Assembly: GCF_023554995.1 (NCBI RefSeq)
Contig: NZ_JAMJPK010000001.1
Span: 62,001-126,000 of the forward strand
Origin: Halomonas gemina
GTDB lineage: Bacteria > Pseudomonadota > Gammaproteobacteria > Pseudomonadales > Halomonadaceae
Direction of reading: 5' to 3'
DNA length: 64,000 nt
Shown here: in pieces, positions 43,507 through 51,022 of the stretch
Layout of the letters: each line of letters starts with the position of its first letter
Numbering within the stretch: position 1 is the first letter of the stretch
The notes under the pieces: model-generated
Told to the model about the DNA's origin: nothing
Database searches by the model: none
What the model saw: the letters and a program-made list of their open reading frames with translations, nothing else
Program-made: the position numbers and the translations under genes

Positions 43507-44286
43507 TCAATCAAACACCTCCCACCAGAACACGCGGCCGATGATCCGAGGGGCGTCCTCGCCCATCAGGCTGCAGATCTCCTCGGGGTACTCGTCGGCG
43601 TTGTCGCTGACCAGGCGGACCTTGCCCAGGGGCAGCTTGTAGAGCCGCTTCACACGCAGCATGCCGCCATGGTCCAGGGCGTAGATCTTGCCGTCGATGA
43701 CATGCCGGCAGCCCTTGTCGATGGCGATCGGTGAGCCGTCGGCGATGGTGGGCTCCATCGAGGAGCCAGACGCCGTGGCGCAGGCGCCGTTCTGGGGCTG
43801 CACGCCGGCCCGTGCCAGCCGGGGCAGGCTGAAGCGAACAGAGTTGCCGTGGTTCTCTATCACCTGGGTGCGGCCGTCGCCGGCGGAGAACTCCACCTCC
43901 CGGAAGCAGGGCAACTCTACCTCGTCGGGGCGCAGCGGGCCGTCATCCTCCACGATCTCGGTGTCGTGGAGAACCATGTCGTCTCGTCGGGGAGTGGCAG
44001 CCCCAGCGGCGCCGCCAATGGGGGCAGTCACAACCTTCTGTGAGTCAGCGCCGACAGCGGGCTCGGGAGGTGCCTTGTCCATCCAGCCTTCCGGAAGGCC
44101 TAAGGACCGCTCAATGTGCCTGGCGAAATCCTCCCCGATGTTCTTGCGGTGCGCCTTGTCGCTGAGGCAGCGCGAGATGTAGCTGGGCTCACGTTCTATG
44201 GCATGGGCCAGCGATGCCCTCTTCCCCTGGAAGCGTTCCTCCAAGAGCTGGCGCAGGTTTTCGCGGCGACGGTCCGAGATTTTCAT
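43507..44286 (-). CDS. CI-type phage repressor (XRE helix-turn-helix plus S24/LexA-like peptidase)
   Basis: 259 residues from ATG 44286 (MKISDRRRENLRQLLEE); a longer frame crosses the operators and is rejected. N-terminal helix-turn-helix at about 10-65 (SLAHAIEREPSYISRCLSD), linker with Ala-Gly steps (GGAAGAATPRR, about 91-101) where self-cleavage may occur, and a S24 domain with catalytic Ser176 (GSSMEPT) and Lys213 (RVKRLYK). Expected to hold the lysogenic state and to self-cleave with activated RecA, so the prophage should be SOS-inducible. Operators D, E and F lie between it and the rightward operon. Confidence 0.93.
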   Translation of the reverse strand: MKISDRRRENLRQLLEERFQGKRASLAHAIEREPSYISRCLSDKAHRKNIGEDFARHIERSLGLPEGWMDKAPPEPAVGADSQKVVTAPIGGAAGAATPRRDDMVLHDTEIVEDDGPLRPDEVELPCFREVEFSAGDGRTQVIENHGNSVRFSLPRLARAGVQPQNGACATASGSSMEPTIADGSPIAIDKGCRHVIDGKIYALDHGGMLRVKRLYKLPLGKVRLVSDNADEYPEEICSLMGEDAPRIIGRVFWWEVFD

Positions 44287-44306
44287 GAGCTTATCATCAG
44301 CCACCG

Positions 44307-44362
44307 TTACTAATAGGTAAATTACCCAGAGGTATTGACTGATATTTACCCATGGGTAATGC
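44307..44362 (+). promoter_or_regulatory. PR promoter with three repressor operators
   Basis: Palindromes TTACTAATAGGTAA (44307-44320), TTACCCAGAGGTAT (44322-44335) and TTACCCATGGGTAA (44346-44359). TTGACT (44335-44340), 16 bases, TAATGC (44357-44362) form the rightward promoter, with the third operator filling its spacer. The first operator lies toward the repressor gene, where it could control the repressor promoter. Confidence 0.85.
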
Positions 44363-44390
44363 TTGTGTGCAGAGCACACAGGAGCCCCCC

Positions 44391-44666
44391 ATGAAAACTC
44401 GACATGAAGGCTTGCTGCGTTGGCTGCGTGACGCGACTGACGAGCAGGTTTCATCCACTGGCACCACGCGTGCCTACCTCAAGCAGATTGGCTATGGCCA
44501 CAAGCCGGCATCACCGGAGATTGCCGTGCGCGTTGAAGCAGCTACTGAAGGCGCTGCGACCCGTAGATCCCTCCGTCCTGATGATTGGCATGTTCTGTGG
44601 CCAGAGCTCCTCACCTCTGACACCCCAAAGGTTACACCCGGCCGGGCCACGGCAACGACGCCCTGA
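44391..44666 (+). CDS. YdaS/Cro-like phage regulator
   Basis: 91 residues from ATG 44391. TRAYLKQIGYGHKPASPEIAVRVEAAT matches the YdaS-type helix-turn-helix (Cro-like proteins at the start of rightward operons). First gene from PR, divergent from the repressor. Expected to bind the same operators and to favour lytic growth. The C-terminal quarter (DDWHVLWPEL) is common in this group. Confidence 0.85.
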   Translation: MKTRHEGLLRWLRDATDEQVSSTGTTRAYLKQIGYGHKPASPEIAVRVEAATEGAATRRSLRPDDWHVLWPELLTSDTPKVTPGRATATTP

Positions 44667-44710
44667 CCGGGGTGGTAATGCATACAGGTATTCAGGAGCA
44701 GGGGGATTTC

Positions 44711-45013
44711 ATGGAAGTAGCACAGCACATGGCGACCGACGACCCGAGCTGGCACGACCTGATCACCGCGGCGAGCCGTGCGGCCTTCCAGATCGAAGCC
44801 GCCGAGCTCCGTGGCGATGCCCGGGAGGAGGTCCGCCAGCGGGTGATCTACCACACCGCCCAGGCCGAACTGCTGGCGAGGACCCTGGCCTATGACCGGG
44901 CCGCGCAGGCGCAGATCGCCAAGAACCAGCAGGACCACCGGTGCAAGGCCGAGGCCTACCAGCGCGAGCTCGACAGGCTGACGGAGACGAAGGGAGGGGA
45001 GCGCGATGTTTGA
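44711..45013 (+). CDS. Hypothetical phage protein, helical
   Basis: 100 residues from ATG 44711 (MEVAQHMATDDPSW); GGGG lies upstream, and an ATG at 44678 or GTG at 44672 would add 11-13 residues. Nearly all helical, rich in Ala, Glu and Arg. Overlaps the next gene by 8 bases. No family recognised; position corresponds to cII, but no helix-turn-helix is visible. Confidence 0.6.
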   Translation: MEVAQHMATDDPSWHDLITAASRAAFQIEAAELRGDAREEVRQRVIYHTAQAELLARTLAYDRAAQAQIAKNQQDHRCKAEAYQRELDRLTETKGGERDV

Positions 45014-45302
45014 CTTCTTGAGGCGAATCCGCGCCATGCAGCGCCTAGCTCGCGATGACCGTGGTGAGGAGCTGGATCGAGTCCTGAAGGCGATGGAGGA
45101 GGGGGGCACCTTCACCGGAGCCAAAGGGATCATGCTGCTCTCTCTGGCGAGTGACCGACGCTGGATCGAGATGAACATGCGCATGAATCACCACCACTAC
45201 CTCTCCGACCATCTCTTGGGCGAGGCATGGGCACGCCGCCTCGATAAACACATCCAGGCGACGCGGACAGAGGATCTCACCGAGATCCTGGAGAAGCGCT
45301 AA
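45006..45302 (+). CDS. Hypothetical phage protein
   Basis: 98 residues, amphipathic N-terminus (MFDFLRRIRAMQRLARDDRG), GGGGAG just upstream. A mid region NMRMNHHHYLSDHLLG is rich in His and Met. Early rightward operon; function unknown. Confidence 0.62.
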   Translation: MFDFLRRIRAMQRLARDDRGEELDRVLKAMEEGGTFTGAKGIMLLSLASDRRWIEMNMRMNHHHYLSDHLLGEAWARRLDKHIQATRTEDLTEILEKR

Positions 45303-45529
45303 TGATCCTGGAATGCGCTGAACTTGCGAATGATGGGTTGCAGGCTTTGCCAGATCTCCTCTCCGAAGTCGCTATCAGCAATGTACTCCATGGCGGCGAG
45401 GGCCTCTCCACGGGACTCGTTTGCCCAGCTTTGGTCGACACCTATGTGTCGCTCAATCGAGTCGAGGCGCCCCAGGATCTCGGTCTGCATCATCAGAACG
45501 CTTTTCAAGAGCTTATCGGTTTCGGCCAT
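45299..45529 (-). CDS. Small helical protein encoded against the early operon
   Basis: 76 residues from ATG 45529, 7 bases after GGAG. Amphipathic helix LLKSVLMMQTEILGRLDSIERHIG and an acidic centre. It is convergent with the 45006 gene (4-base overlap of stops). The plus-strand frame over the same stretch lacks a ribosome site, so I prefer the minus gene. A regulator or moron is possible. Confidence 0.5.
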   Translation of the reverse strand: MAETDKLLKSVLMMQTEILGRLDSIERHIGVDQSWANESRGEALAAMEYIADSDFGEEIWQSLQPIIRKFSAFQDH

Positions 45530-45609
45530 GTCGTTGCTCCAGTGGGGTGTGTGAGAGCTCCCAGCGTAGCGGGTGACGCCATGGCCTTCTATCAACGCGG
45601 AGGTGGGGC

Positions 45610-46629
45610 ATGACCTGCATCACCGCTGCCATGTTGCCGAGCCTGCTGGGCCGCCCTGTGGCCTACCAGCCGGTGTTCACCCGCCTGCCCGGGGTGACGG
45701 TGCAGGGCGCCATCTTCCTGAGCCAGGCGCTGTTCCTGTGCGGCACGCCGACTGCCCGCAAGCGGGATGGCTGGTTCTGGAAGGAGCAGCAGGGCGACCA
45801 CGACAGCTGGGAAGCCGAGACCGGGATGAGCGCCAAGCAGCAGGTCACTGCTCGCCGCCAGCTGGTGTCGATCGGGGTGCTCGAGGAGGTCCGCAGGGGC
45901 GTGCCGGCGAAGACCTGGTACCGGGTGAATACCGAGGTGCTGGCGCTGCGTCTGGCCGAGGTGCTGGCCGAGGAAGAGGTGCCGGAACAGCCCACAGCCC
46001 CCGCCACTGGCCACAATCTCCCATCAGGAGAATCTGAAAACGCCCAACCGGAGAATCAAGAATCGCCGGAAGGGAGTGCACAGAACCGCCCGAATGGAGA
46101 TTTCTTACAGAGACTACAACAGAGAGGTACCCCCTCTCTCTCTGGCGCGGATGCGAGCGATGCGCCGAGCGTGTTCGACCGTGCCGATGGCCTGAGCGAC
46201 GACGGCCACCCACTGGACGACACTGCCAGCCAGCTGCCGCCCCTGGCCGGCCACCGCGACCGCCAGCAGCCGATGACCCTGGACTGGGAGCCGGACCTGC
46301 CGACCTGGCAGTGCGCCTGCTTCGACCGCGGCTTGCCGGTGGACGTCGATGTCTCGATCGCCCTGATCGATTTCCGCGAGCACTACGCCGCCCAGCCAGG
46401 GCGCACCCATACCCCTGCCGACTGGACCCGCCGCTTCGCCAAGTGGGTCCACCAGAACCTGCAGCGCCAGGCTGCCCAGCCCGCCGCCACCGGAGGTGAC
46501 CATGCAAACCGCCGCCAACGTACTCCAGCACGTCGTCTCACCGCAGCAGAGGCGCGTCAACGTGACCGACTCGCCCGCGAGCAACCTGCAGCGCGAGTCT
46601 TCGACGGCCAGTGCGCCGGCTCTCGCTGA
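45610..46629 (+). CDS. Phage replication protein, O-like with DnaT-type domain
   Basis: 339 residues. N-terminal 115 residues look like a winged helix (GVTVQGAIFLSQALFL...MSAKQQVTARRQLVSIGVLEEVR), a disordered linker follows (about 120-220), then a DnaT DNA-binding domain at about 225-285 (WQCACFDRGLPVDVDVSIALIDFREHYAA...DWTRRFAKWVHQN). It would recognise the origin and prime helicase loading. Origin iterons may lie in the linker-coding stretch, but I could not see clear repeats. Overlaps the P-like gene by 128 bases. Confidence 0.82.
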   Translation: MTCITAAMLPSLLGRPVAYQPVFTRLPGVTVQGAIFLSQALFLCGTPTARKRDGWFWKEQQGDHDSWEAETGMSAKQQVTARRQLVSIGVLEEVRRGVPAKTWYRVNTEVLALRLAEVLAEEEVPEQPTAPATGHNLPSGESENAQPENQESPEGSAQNRPNGDFLQRLQQRGTPSLSGADASDAPSVFDRADGLSDDGHPLDDTASQLPPLAGHRDRQQPMTLDWEPDLPTWQCACFDRGLPVDVDVSIALIDFREHYAAQPGRTHTPADWTRRFAKWVHQNLQRQAAQPAATGGDHANRRQRTPARRLTAAEARQRDRLAREQPAARVFDGQCAGSR

Positions 46630-47266
46630 GCAGGACATGGACCTGGTTTTCGATGCCATGGGCCAGCTGTTCGGTGCCAAGTTCTCTAGCCAGTGGGGCA
46701 GCTACGACGCCGACGGTGCCTGGCTGGCTGAGCTTTCCCACTTGAGCCGCCGCCACCTGGAGCTGGGGATCTCACGGCTGCGTCAGCAGGTGCGTGAGGC
46801 GGCCCGCTCCGGGGACGAGGCCTGGCCGCCCCAGCCGGTGGCTTTCGCCGCGCTGTGCGAGCCGCGTCCGGAGGATCTCGGCATGCCGGACGTGGCCGTG
46901 GCCTGGCGCGAGGCAGCAGGCCATGCCCACGACCCCGCTGGTCATCGCTGGCGCCATGAGGCTGTGCGCCTCGCCGGTGCCGCGGTGGGCTGGTGGGAGA
47001 TCACTCACGTGGTGCCCAGCCGGGTCGAGCGACTGGAGCGCCGCTTCGCTCGGGAGTATCAGGCGCTGATCAACCGGGTGATGGCCGGCGAGGATCTCAC
47101 ACCGCGTCAGCTGCTCGAGCACGACGGCAACCGCAGCGCCGCCGAGCTGGCCGAACGCGCCGGGCGCGAGGCCGCACAGCAACAGGTAGAGGCCGCGGGC
47201 CTGCCGCATGCCATGAACGCCGACCAGGGGCTTCGCTCCCTGCGCGCAGCCCTGGGGAGGGACTGA
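46502..47266 (+). CDS. Phage replication protein P-like (helicase loader)
   Basis: 254 residues. ATG 46502 lies 5 bases after GGAGG. The middle matches lambda P: DLVFDAMGQLFGAKFSSQWGS...WLAELSHLSRRHLELGISRLRQ...WPPQPVAFAALCEPRPEDLG (residues about 45-120). Should load host DnaB helicase at the phage origin with the preceding protein. Two bases before the next gene. Confidence 0.87.
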   Translation: MQTAANVLQHVVSPQQRRVNVTDSPASNLQRESSTASAPALAEQDMDLVFDAMGQLFGAKFSSQWGSYDADGAWLAELSHLSRRHLELGISRLRQQVREAARSGDEAWPPQPVAFAALCEPRPEDLGMPDVAVAWREAAGHAHDPAGHRWRHEAVRLAGAAVGWWEITHVVPSRVERLERRFAREYQALINRVMAGEDLTPRQLLEHDGNRSAAELAERAGREAAQQQVEAAGLPHAMNADQGLRSLRAALGRD

Positions 47267-47268
47267 TT

Positions 47269-47604
47269 ATGACCGCACTGGCACAACCCACCAGCAACGA
47301 GGTCAAGCGCGAGGGCCTGGACCACGCCCGCCGTGCCGGCCGGACTGCCCTGCAGCAGGGCCGCATCCTGCGCCATCTCTACTGGCTGGCCGAGGGGCAG
47401 GGCAGCACCCGGCAGGACATGGCCGAGGCTCTGGGGCTGGCGCTCTCGAGTGTATGCGGGCGCTGCGCCGAGCTGGCCGACCTCGAGCTGATCGCGCCGA
47501 TCGGCACCGTGGGCAAGCCGGCCCGCCAGGTGCTGGGGATCACCGAGAAGGGCATCGACCACCTGCTGGCGGTGATGGAAGACGACCAAGGGAGCAGCGC
47601 ATGA
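47269..47604 (+). CDS. Winged helix-turn-helix phage protein (MarR-like)
   Basis: 111 residues; GRILRHLYWLAEGQGSTRQDMAEALGLALSSVCGRCAELADLELI is a winged helix recognisable as MarR/IclR-like. In the nin-like cluster after P. Probably regulatory or replication-linked; target unknown. Confidence 0.72.
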   Translation: MTALAQPTSNEVKREGLDHARRAGRTALQQGRILRHLYWLAEGQGSTRQDMAEALGLALSSVCGRCAELADLELIAPIGTVGKPARQVLGITEKGIDHLLAVMEDDQGSSA

Positions 47605-47930
47605 AACCCATCGACCTGGAGAACGCCATCCTGATCGCCCTGCGCCGCTGCGACGGCCGGGCCGGGAGTGAAGGCGCCACCGTAGGCCGGCTGCACAAGC
47701 TGCTGGCCGAAGGCTATGCCAAAGCTCCGATCTGGCGCGAGGTGGCCAACGCCGTGTGCCGGCTGGAGCGCATGGGCCTGGTGCGGCTCGTGGGTGACGA
47801 GACCATCGGCGAGGACTGCCACCCCACCTACGTCTTGAGCCCTGCCGGGAACCGGGCGGCCCACACCGCCCGCATCCAGCAGCATAACGCCGGCGTGCTG
47901 AACAATGAGGTGGACCATGGCTGCGCATGA
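47601..47930 (+). CDS. Winged helix-like phage protein
   Basis: 109 residues; GATVGRLHKLLAEGYAKAPIWREVANAVCRLERMGLVRLVGDE has winged-helix spacing and resembles the preceding protein in layout. ATGA overlap with it. Function unknown. Confidence 0.65.
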   Translation: MKPIDLENAILIALRRCDGRAGSEGATVGRLHKLLAEGYAKAPIWREVANAVCRLERMGLVRLVGDETIGEDCHPTYVLSPAGNRAAHTARIQQHNAGVLNNEVDHGCA

Positions 47931-48270
47931 ACGTATCCGGGTGCCCGACTCGGTGCACCACTGCCGCCACTGCGACATCAAGTTCCGCCGGGCGGATGCT
48001 GCGCCGATCCCCGATGACCGCTGCCAGGCCTGCCACGAGGAGATCGAAGCGCGGAGACTCGATGCGCCTACCGACGCTTTCATGACCGCACCGTTGACAC
48101 GCCCCAGCACTCGCCGCTGCGTGCAATGCGGCCAGCAGCGCCCGCACGGCCACTTCGCCGAGCAGGTCTCTCTCGACCACGATCCGCAGCGCTGGCGACG
48201 AATTGAGCACGACGCCTGCCGAGCTTGTCGGGTAATGAAACGCACCGCACCGGGGAGGGCCTTTCGATGA
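47917..48270 (+). CDS. Phage zinc-binding protein with four CxxC motifs
   Basis: 117 residues from ATG 47917 (GAGG upstream). Cys pairs in HCRHCD, RCQACHEE, RCVQCGQQ and ACRACRV make two zinc ribbons. The spacing recalls NinG/HNH-like nin-region proteins, but the nuclease His residues are not evident. Function unknown. Confidence 0.68.
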   Translation: MAAHERIRVPDSVHHCRHCDIKFRRADAAPIPDDRCQACHEEIEARRLDAPTDAFMTAPLTRPSTRRCVQCGQQRPHGHFAEQVSLDHDPQRWRRIEHDACRACRVMKRTAPGRAFR

Positions 48271-48392
48271 CGCCATTGATCAGCTCCGGGCTGTTGCTCG
48301 CCACCGCCGGCCTCTCTATCGCCCTGGGACTGACCCTGCGCCAGCTCTACCGCGAGCTGGCCGGCCCCGAGGACGAGGGAGGTCGCCCATGA
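48267..48392 (+). CDS. 41-residue single-helix membrane protein
   Basis: ATG 48267 overlaps the previous stop (ATGA), GGAGGG lies 7 bases upstream, and the stop overlaps the next ATG. The product begins MTPLISSGLLLATAGLSIAL and has one membrane helix (about 5-24) and a charged tail. Translation signals on both sides make it a real gene. Role unknown. Confidence 0.7.
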   Translation: MTPLISSGLLLATAGLSIALGLTLRQLYRELAGPEDEGGRP

Positions 48393-48646
48393 CTGCCGAT
48401 CCCGGCCACCAGGTGCTGCGCGCGCTGGCGCTGCAGGCCAACCGCGAGGGCAGCACCCCGCTCGACACCATCATGAACCATGTCTCGGGCATCACCTGGA
48501 GCGACGCCGAGGAGGCCCTGCAGCGCCTGCAGATGCTCGGCCAGGTTCGCTCTCTCTCCATGGGGCACTGGTTCATCACCCGCGAGGGGCTGGCTGAGCT
48601 GCGCCGACAGACCGAGGCCCTGGCCCGGGAGGCGCGTGATGGATGA
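48389..48646 (+). CDS. Small winged helix-like phage protein
   Basis: 85 residues; HQVLRALALQANREGSTPLDTIMNHVSGITWSDAEEALQRLQMLGQV and a final HWFITREGLAEL give a compact winged-helix pattern. Third such protein in this cluster. Function unknown. Confidence 0.65.
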   Translation: MTADPGHQVLRALALQANREGSTPLDTIMNHVSGITWSDAEEALQRLQMLGQVRSLSMGHWFITREGLAELRRQTEALAREARDG

Positions 48647-48923
48647 CAACCCCAAGGGAGGCACGCTGGCGCGCCAGGCCGCCATGCTCTGCGAGCTGCC
48701 GGTGTTCGGACTCTACCTGGACCAGCGCCGCCGCTGGCGCCAGGGCCTGAGCCCCGCCCAGCTGCCGGACGGCACCCACACCGCCCAGGACGCCGCTGAT
48801 GCACTGCGTCAGGCCTGCGGCATCGAGAGCCGCGCCGAGCTGGATCACAACGACCAGGCCGCGGCGATGTACAAGCGCATCGCCGCGGACTTCAACCGCT
48901 GGAAGAGGAGGGCGGGACTGTGA
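48639..48923 (+). CDS. Hypothetical phage protein, paralogue of the next gene
   Basis: 94 residues. Its second half (ADALRQACGIESRAELDHNDQAAAMYKRIAADFNRWKRR) aligns with the end of the 48920 product (RWLEEQCGIESLGHLAIDPEAAAAFAEISRRFAAWDRN), so the two are tandem duplicates. It overlaps the upstream gene by 8 bases and the next by 4. Function unknown. Confidence 0.65.
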   Translation: MDDNPKGGTLARQAAMLCELPVFGLYLDQRRRWRQGLSPAQLPDGTHTAQDAADALRQACGIESRAELDHNDQAAAMYKRIAADFNRWKRRAGL

Positions 48924-49180
48924 CCGAAGCCAATCACCCGATGGAAGACCAGGCCCGGGCCCTGGTCGATGACTTGAGGTTCTGTGAGTTCCTTGATGTC
49001 TGCCATGCTCTGCGAAGGGGCTGGCCGCATAGCCGCTACAGCGCCCGGCGCTGGCTCGAGGAGCAGTGCGGCATCGAAAGCCTGGGGCACTTGGCCATCG
49101 ATCCGGAGGCGGCTGCCGCCTTCGCCGAGATCTCCCGGCGCTTCGCCGCCTGGGACCGCAATGGGGAGCTGGAAGTATGA
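48920..49180 (+). CDS. Hypothetical phage protein, paralogue of the previous gene
   Basis: 86 residues, sharing the CGIES motif, an Asp-x-(Asn/Pro) turn and the terminal aromatic-basic helix with the upstream product. ATGA overlaps on both sides. Function unknown. Confidence 0.65.
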   Translation: MTEANHPMEDQARALVDDLRFCEFLDVCHALRRGWPHSRYSARRWLEEQCGIESLGHLAIDPEAAAAFAEISRRFAAWDRNGELEV

Positions 49181-49842
49181 GCCTGATTACGAAACATGAG
49201 GCGAACACGACTGGCCGCGACTTCTTCGTCGGCGACATCCATGGCCAATACGACCTACTGATGGAGGCCATGGCCCGGGTCGAGTTCGACAAGGCACGCG
49301 ACCGGCTTTTCTCGGTGGGCGATCTGGTCGACCGAGGGGCTGAATCTTTCGAGTGCCTGTCGCTTGCCTTCGAGCCCTGGTTCTACGGGGTGCGCGGTAA
49401 CCACGAGATGCTGGCCTATGACGCCCTGAATGAGGGAGCCGGCCAGGCCTGGGATCTCTGGCAGATCAATGGCGGCAGCTGGGTATACCTCCAAGGCGTT
49501 CATGAGGTGCGCACCATCCTCAATGCGGCCATGGAGCACCTGCCCTATGCCCGGGAGGTCGAGGTGGAGGGCAAGCATATTGGCATGGTGCATGCGGAAC
49601 CGCCAGGCGACTGGGGCCTGCTCCAGCTGGAGGACCACTCGGCTGGCCTCGAGTCCCTGGTATGGGGCCGCAAGCGAATCAGGCAGATGGATGTGACACC
49701 GGTGGCCAACATCGACGCGGTGGTGGTTGGGCATACCATCCTCGAGCACCCGGAAACGCTGGGTAATGTCCACTACATCGACACCGGGGCCTTTACCACC
49801 GGCCGACTGACACTGATCGATGCCCGGGAGGTGCTGGCTTGA
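49177..49842 (+). CDS. Serine/threonine-type metallophosphoesterase (NinI-like)
   Basis: 221 residues, the size of lambda protein phosphatase (NinI). Metal motifs GDIHGQYD (Asp20, His22), GDLVDRGAES (Asp49) and GNHEM (Asn75, His76) plus C-terminal VGHT (His metal ligand) are all present. The nin-region position supports the lambda phosphatase assignment. Target proteins in the host are unknown. Confidence 0.9.
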   Translation: MSLITKHEANTTGRDFFVGDIHGQYDLLMEAMARVEFDKARDRLFSVGDLVDRGAESFECLSLAFEPWFYGVRGNHEMLAYDALNEGAGQAWDLWQINGGSWVYLQGVHEVRTILNAAMEHLPYAREVEVEGKHIGMVHAEPPGDWGLLQLEDHSAGLESLVWGRKRIRQMDVTPVANIDAVVVGHTILEHPETLGNVHYIDTGAFTTGRLTLIDAREVLA

Positions 49843-49967
49843 CCTACCGCAAACGCAAAATGCCCACCCTGGCGCAGATCAAACGCAACCCGCCGCCCGG
49901 GGCGAAGGGGTATAGGCGACCGGACGAAAAGGGGAAGCGCAAACCCGCCGGGCAGGGGAGGCGCTGA
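49839..49967 (+). CDS. 42-residue very basic phage protein
   Basis: Starts at TTG 49839 overlapping the phosphatase stop, with GGGAGG 7 bases upstream; the stop overlaps the rusA ATG. The product is rich in Lys and Arg (ALAQIKRNPPPGAKGYRRP-like centre), likely nucleic-acid binding. ATG 49860 would give a 35-residue form. Function unknown. Confidence 0.6.
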   Translation: MTYRKRKMPTLAQIKRNPPPGAKGYRRPDEKGKRKPAGQGRR

Positions 49968-50386
49968 TGGAGCGCATGGAAGTGATGATGCCCTGGCCGC
50001 CCAGCACCAACAGCATCTGGCGCAATGTCGGCAAGCGCACCCTGCTAAGCAAGGAGGCCCGGGTCTACCGCAACCGGGCGAGGGGAGAGCTGCTGGCGCA
50101 GGGAGCCGCCAATACCAAGCTGGCGGGCCGGGTGGCGGTGGAGGTGATGCTCTATCCGCACAACGCCCGGGCATTCGACATCGACAACAAGCTGAAGGCT
50201 CTGCTGGATGCGCTGACCTACAGCCGGGTATGGCTGGATGATGGGCAGGTGGACGAGATCCTGGTGCGCCGCGCTGAAGAGCATCGAGACGGCGGCCAGG
50301 CGCTGGTGATCATCAAGACGATGGAGGTGGGTGAGCATGGGGATGGCAGCACTGGCGACGACACGGAGTGTGATGATGACGCGTGA
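49967..50386 (+). CDS. rusA: RusA family Holliday junction endonuclease
   Basis: 139 residues. PWPPSTNSIWRN N-terminus and the catalytic Asp cluster FDIDNKLKALLDAL...WLDDGQV are RusA hallmarks. Resolves junctions formed in phage recombination, fitting the RdgC gene in the left operon. The C-terminus is an acidic tail. Confidence 0.93.
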   Translation: MERMEVMMPWPPSTNSIWRNVGKRTLLSKEARVYRNRARGELLAQGAANTKLAGRVAVEVMLYPHNARAFDIDNKLKALLDALTYSRVWLDDGQVDEILVRRAEEHRDGGQALVIIKTMEVGEHGDGSTGDDTECDDDA

Positions 50387-50930
50387 CGACTGGCAGCGGG
50401 TGGCCAGCCCCTGGCGGGTGGTGGAGGCGGCAGCCACCGACGAGGTGGCCCGGGATGCGGCGGTGATCCGCATCATCGACACCTGCCTCGAGCTGCAGCT
50501 GGTGCTCCGGCATGACTCGTTGGGCTATCAGCCGTTCTCGGTGACGGGTAACGTGCCGATGCCGGGGTCCGGCCGGAACATCGACCAGGCCATGCTTGCC
50601 GCCGAGCGCTATCGTCCCGAGAGCGAGTGGCACAGCGCCTGCGCCTGGCTGCTCGACAAGTTGCCCCGCCGCCAGGCCGCGGCGATGATGATGCAGGCGG
50701 CTCGGGTGCGTCCTGACAAGCTGGGCAGTAGCCAGTGGTCGGTGACTGCATCGCAGATGGTGGGGCGACAGGCTCTGCTGCTGCGCGACCTGGGCATGGC
50801 GGAGCATGTGCGGACCCCGTTCGCCAGCGTGGAGGATCTTCAGAAGGCCGCCCAGCGGGCCCGTAAACGGCTGCGCGAATGGCTGGCCGATGAGGCGTAC
50901 CAACAACATCTTGACGAAGTGTCCGGTTAG
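50376..50930 (+). CDS. Protein in the late antiterminator (Q) position
   Basis: 184 residues from ATG 50376 (GGAG 7 bases upstream); starts at 50337 or 50373 are possible. Mostly helical. SSQWSVTASQMVGRQALLLRDLGM and the C-terminal RARKRLREWLADEAYQQH are basic helices. I do not recognise Q by sequence. Support comes from position: last early gene, a promoter-like pair at its 3' end, a strong terminator right after it, then late genes. Confidence 0.6.
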   Translation: MTRDDWQRVASPWRVVEAAATDEVARDAAVIRIIDTCLELQLVLRHDSLGYQPFSVTGNVPMPGSGRNIDQAMLAAERYRPESEWHSACAWLLDKLPRRQAAAMMMQAARVRPDKLGSSQWSVTASQMVGRQALLLRDLGMAEHVRTPFASVEDLQKAAQRARKRLREWLADEAYQQHLDEVSG

Positions 50931-50939
50931 CACTACCTT
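50911..50939 (+). promoter_or_regulatory. pR'-like late promoter candidate
   Basis: TTGACG (50911-50916), 17 bases, TACCTT (50934-50939), overlapping the end of the Q-position gene. The -10 is modest, as may be expected for a Q-controlled promoter. Confidence 0.45.
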
Positions 50940-50985
50940 ATGTAGTAGGCTGCTGGCGCTTTGCGCTGAAAGCCACCCCCTTTCG

Positions 50986-51020
50986 ACGCCCTGCCGGTTC
51001 CCGGCGGGGCGTTCTCGTTT
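50986..51020 (+). terminator. tR'-like terminator ahead of late genes
   Basis: ACGCCCTGCCGG (50986-50997), loop of 3, CCGGCGGGGCGT (51001-51012), then TCTCGTTT. Twelve pairs with one G-U. It stands before the phage tRNA and the lysis genes, so late expression must read through it. Confidence 0.8.
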
Positions 51021-51022
51021 GC

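Noticed and set aside
45302..45613. Plus-strand frame of 103 codons opposite the small 45299 gene
   Set aside because: No Shine-Dalgarno, and the minus-strand frame has one at the right distance with a helical, natural composition.
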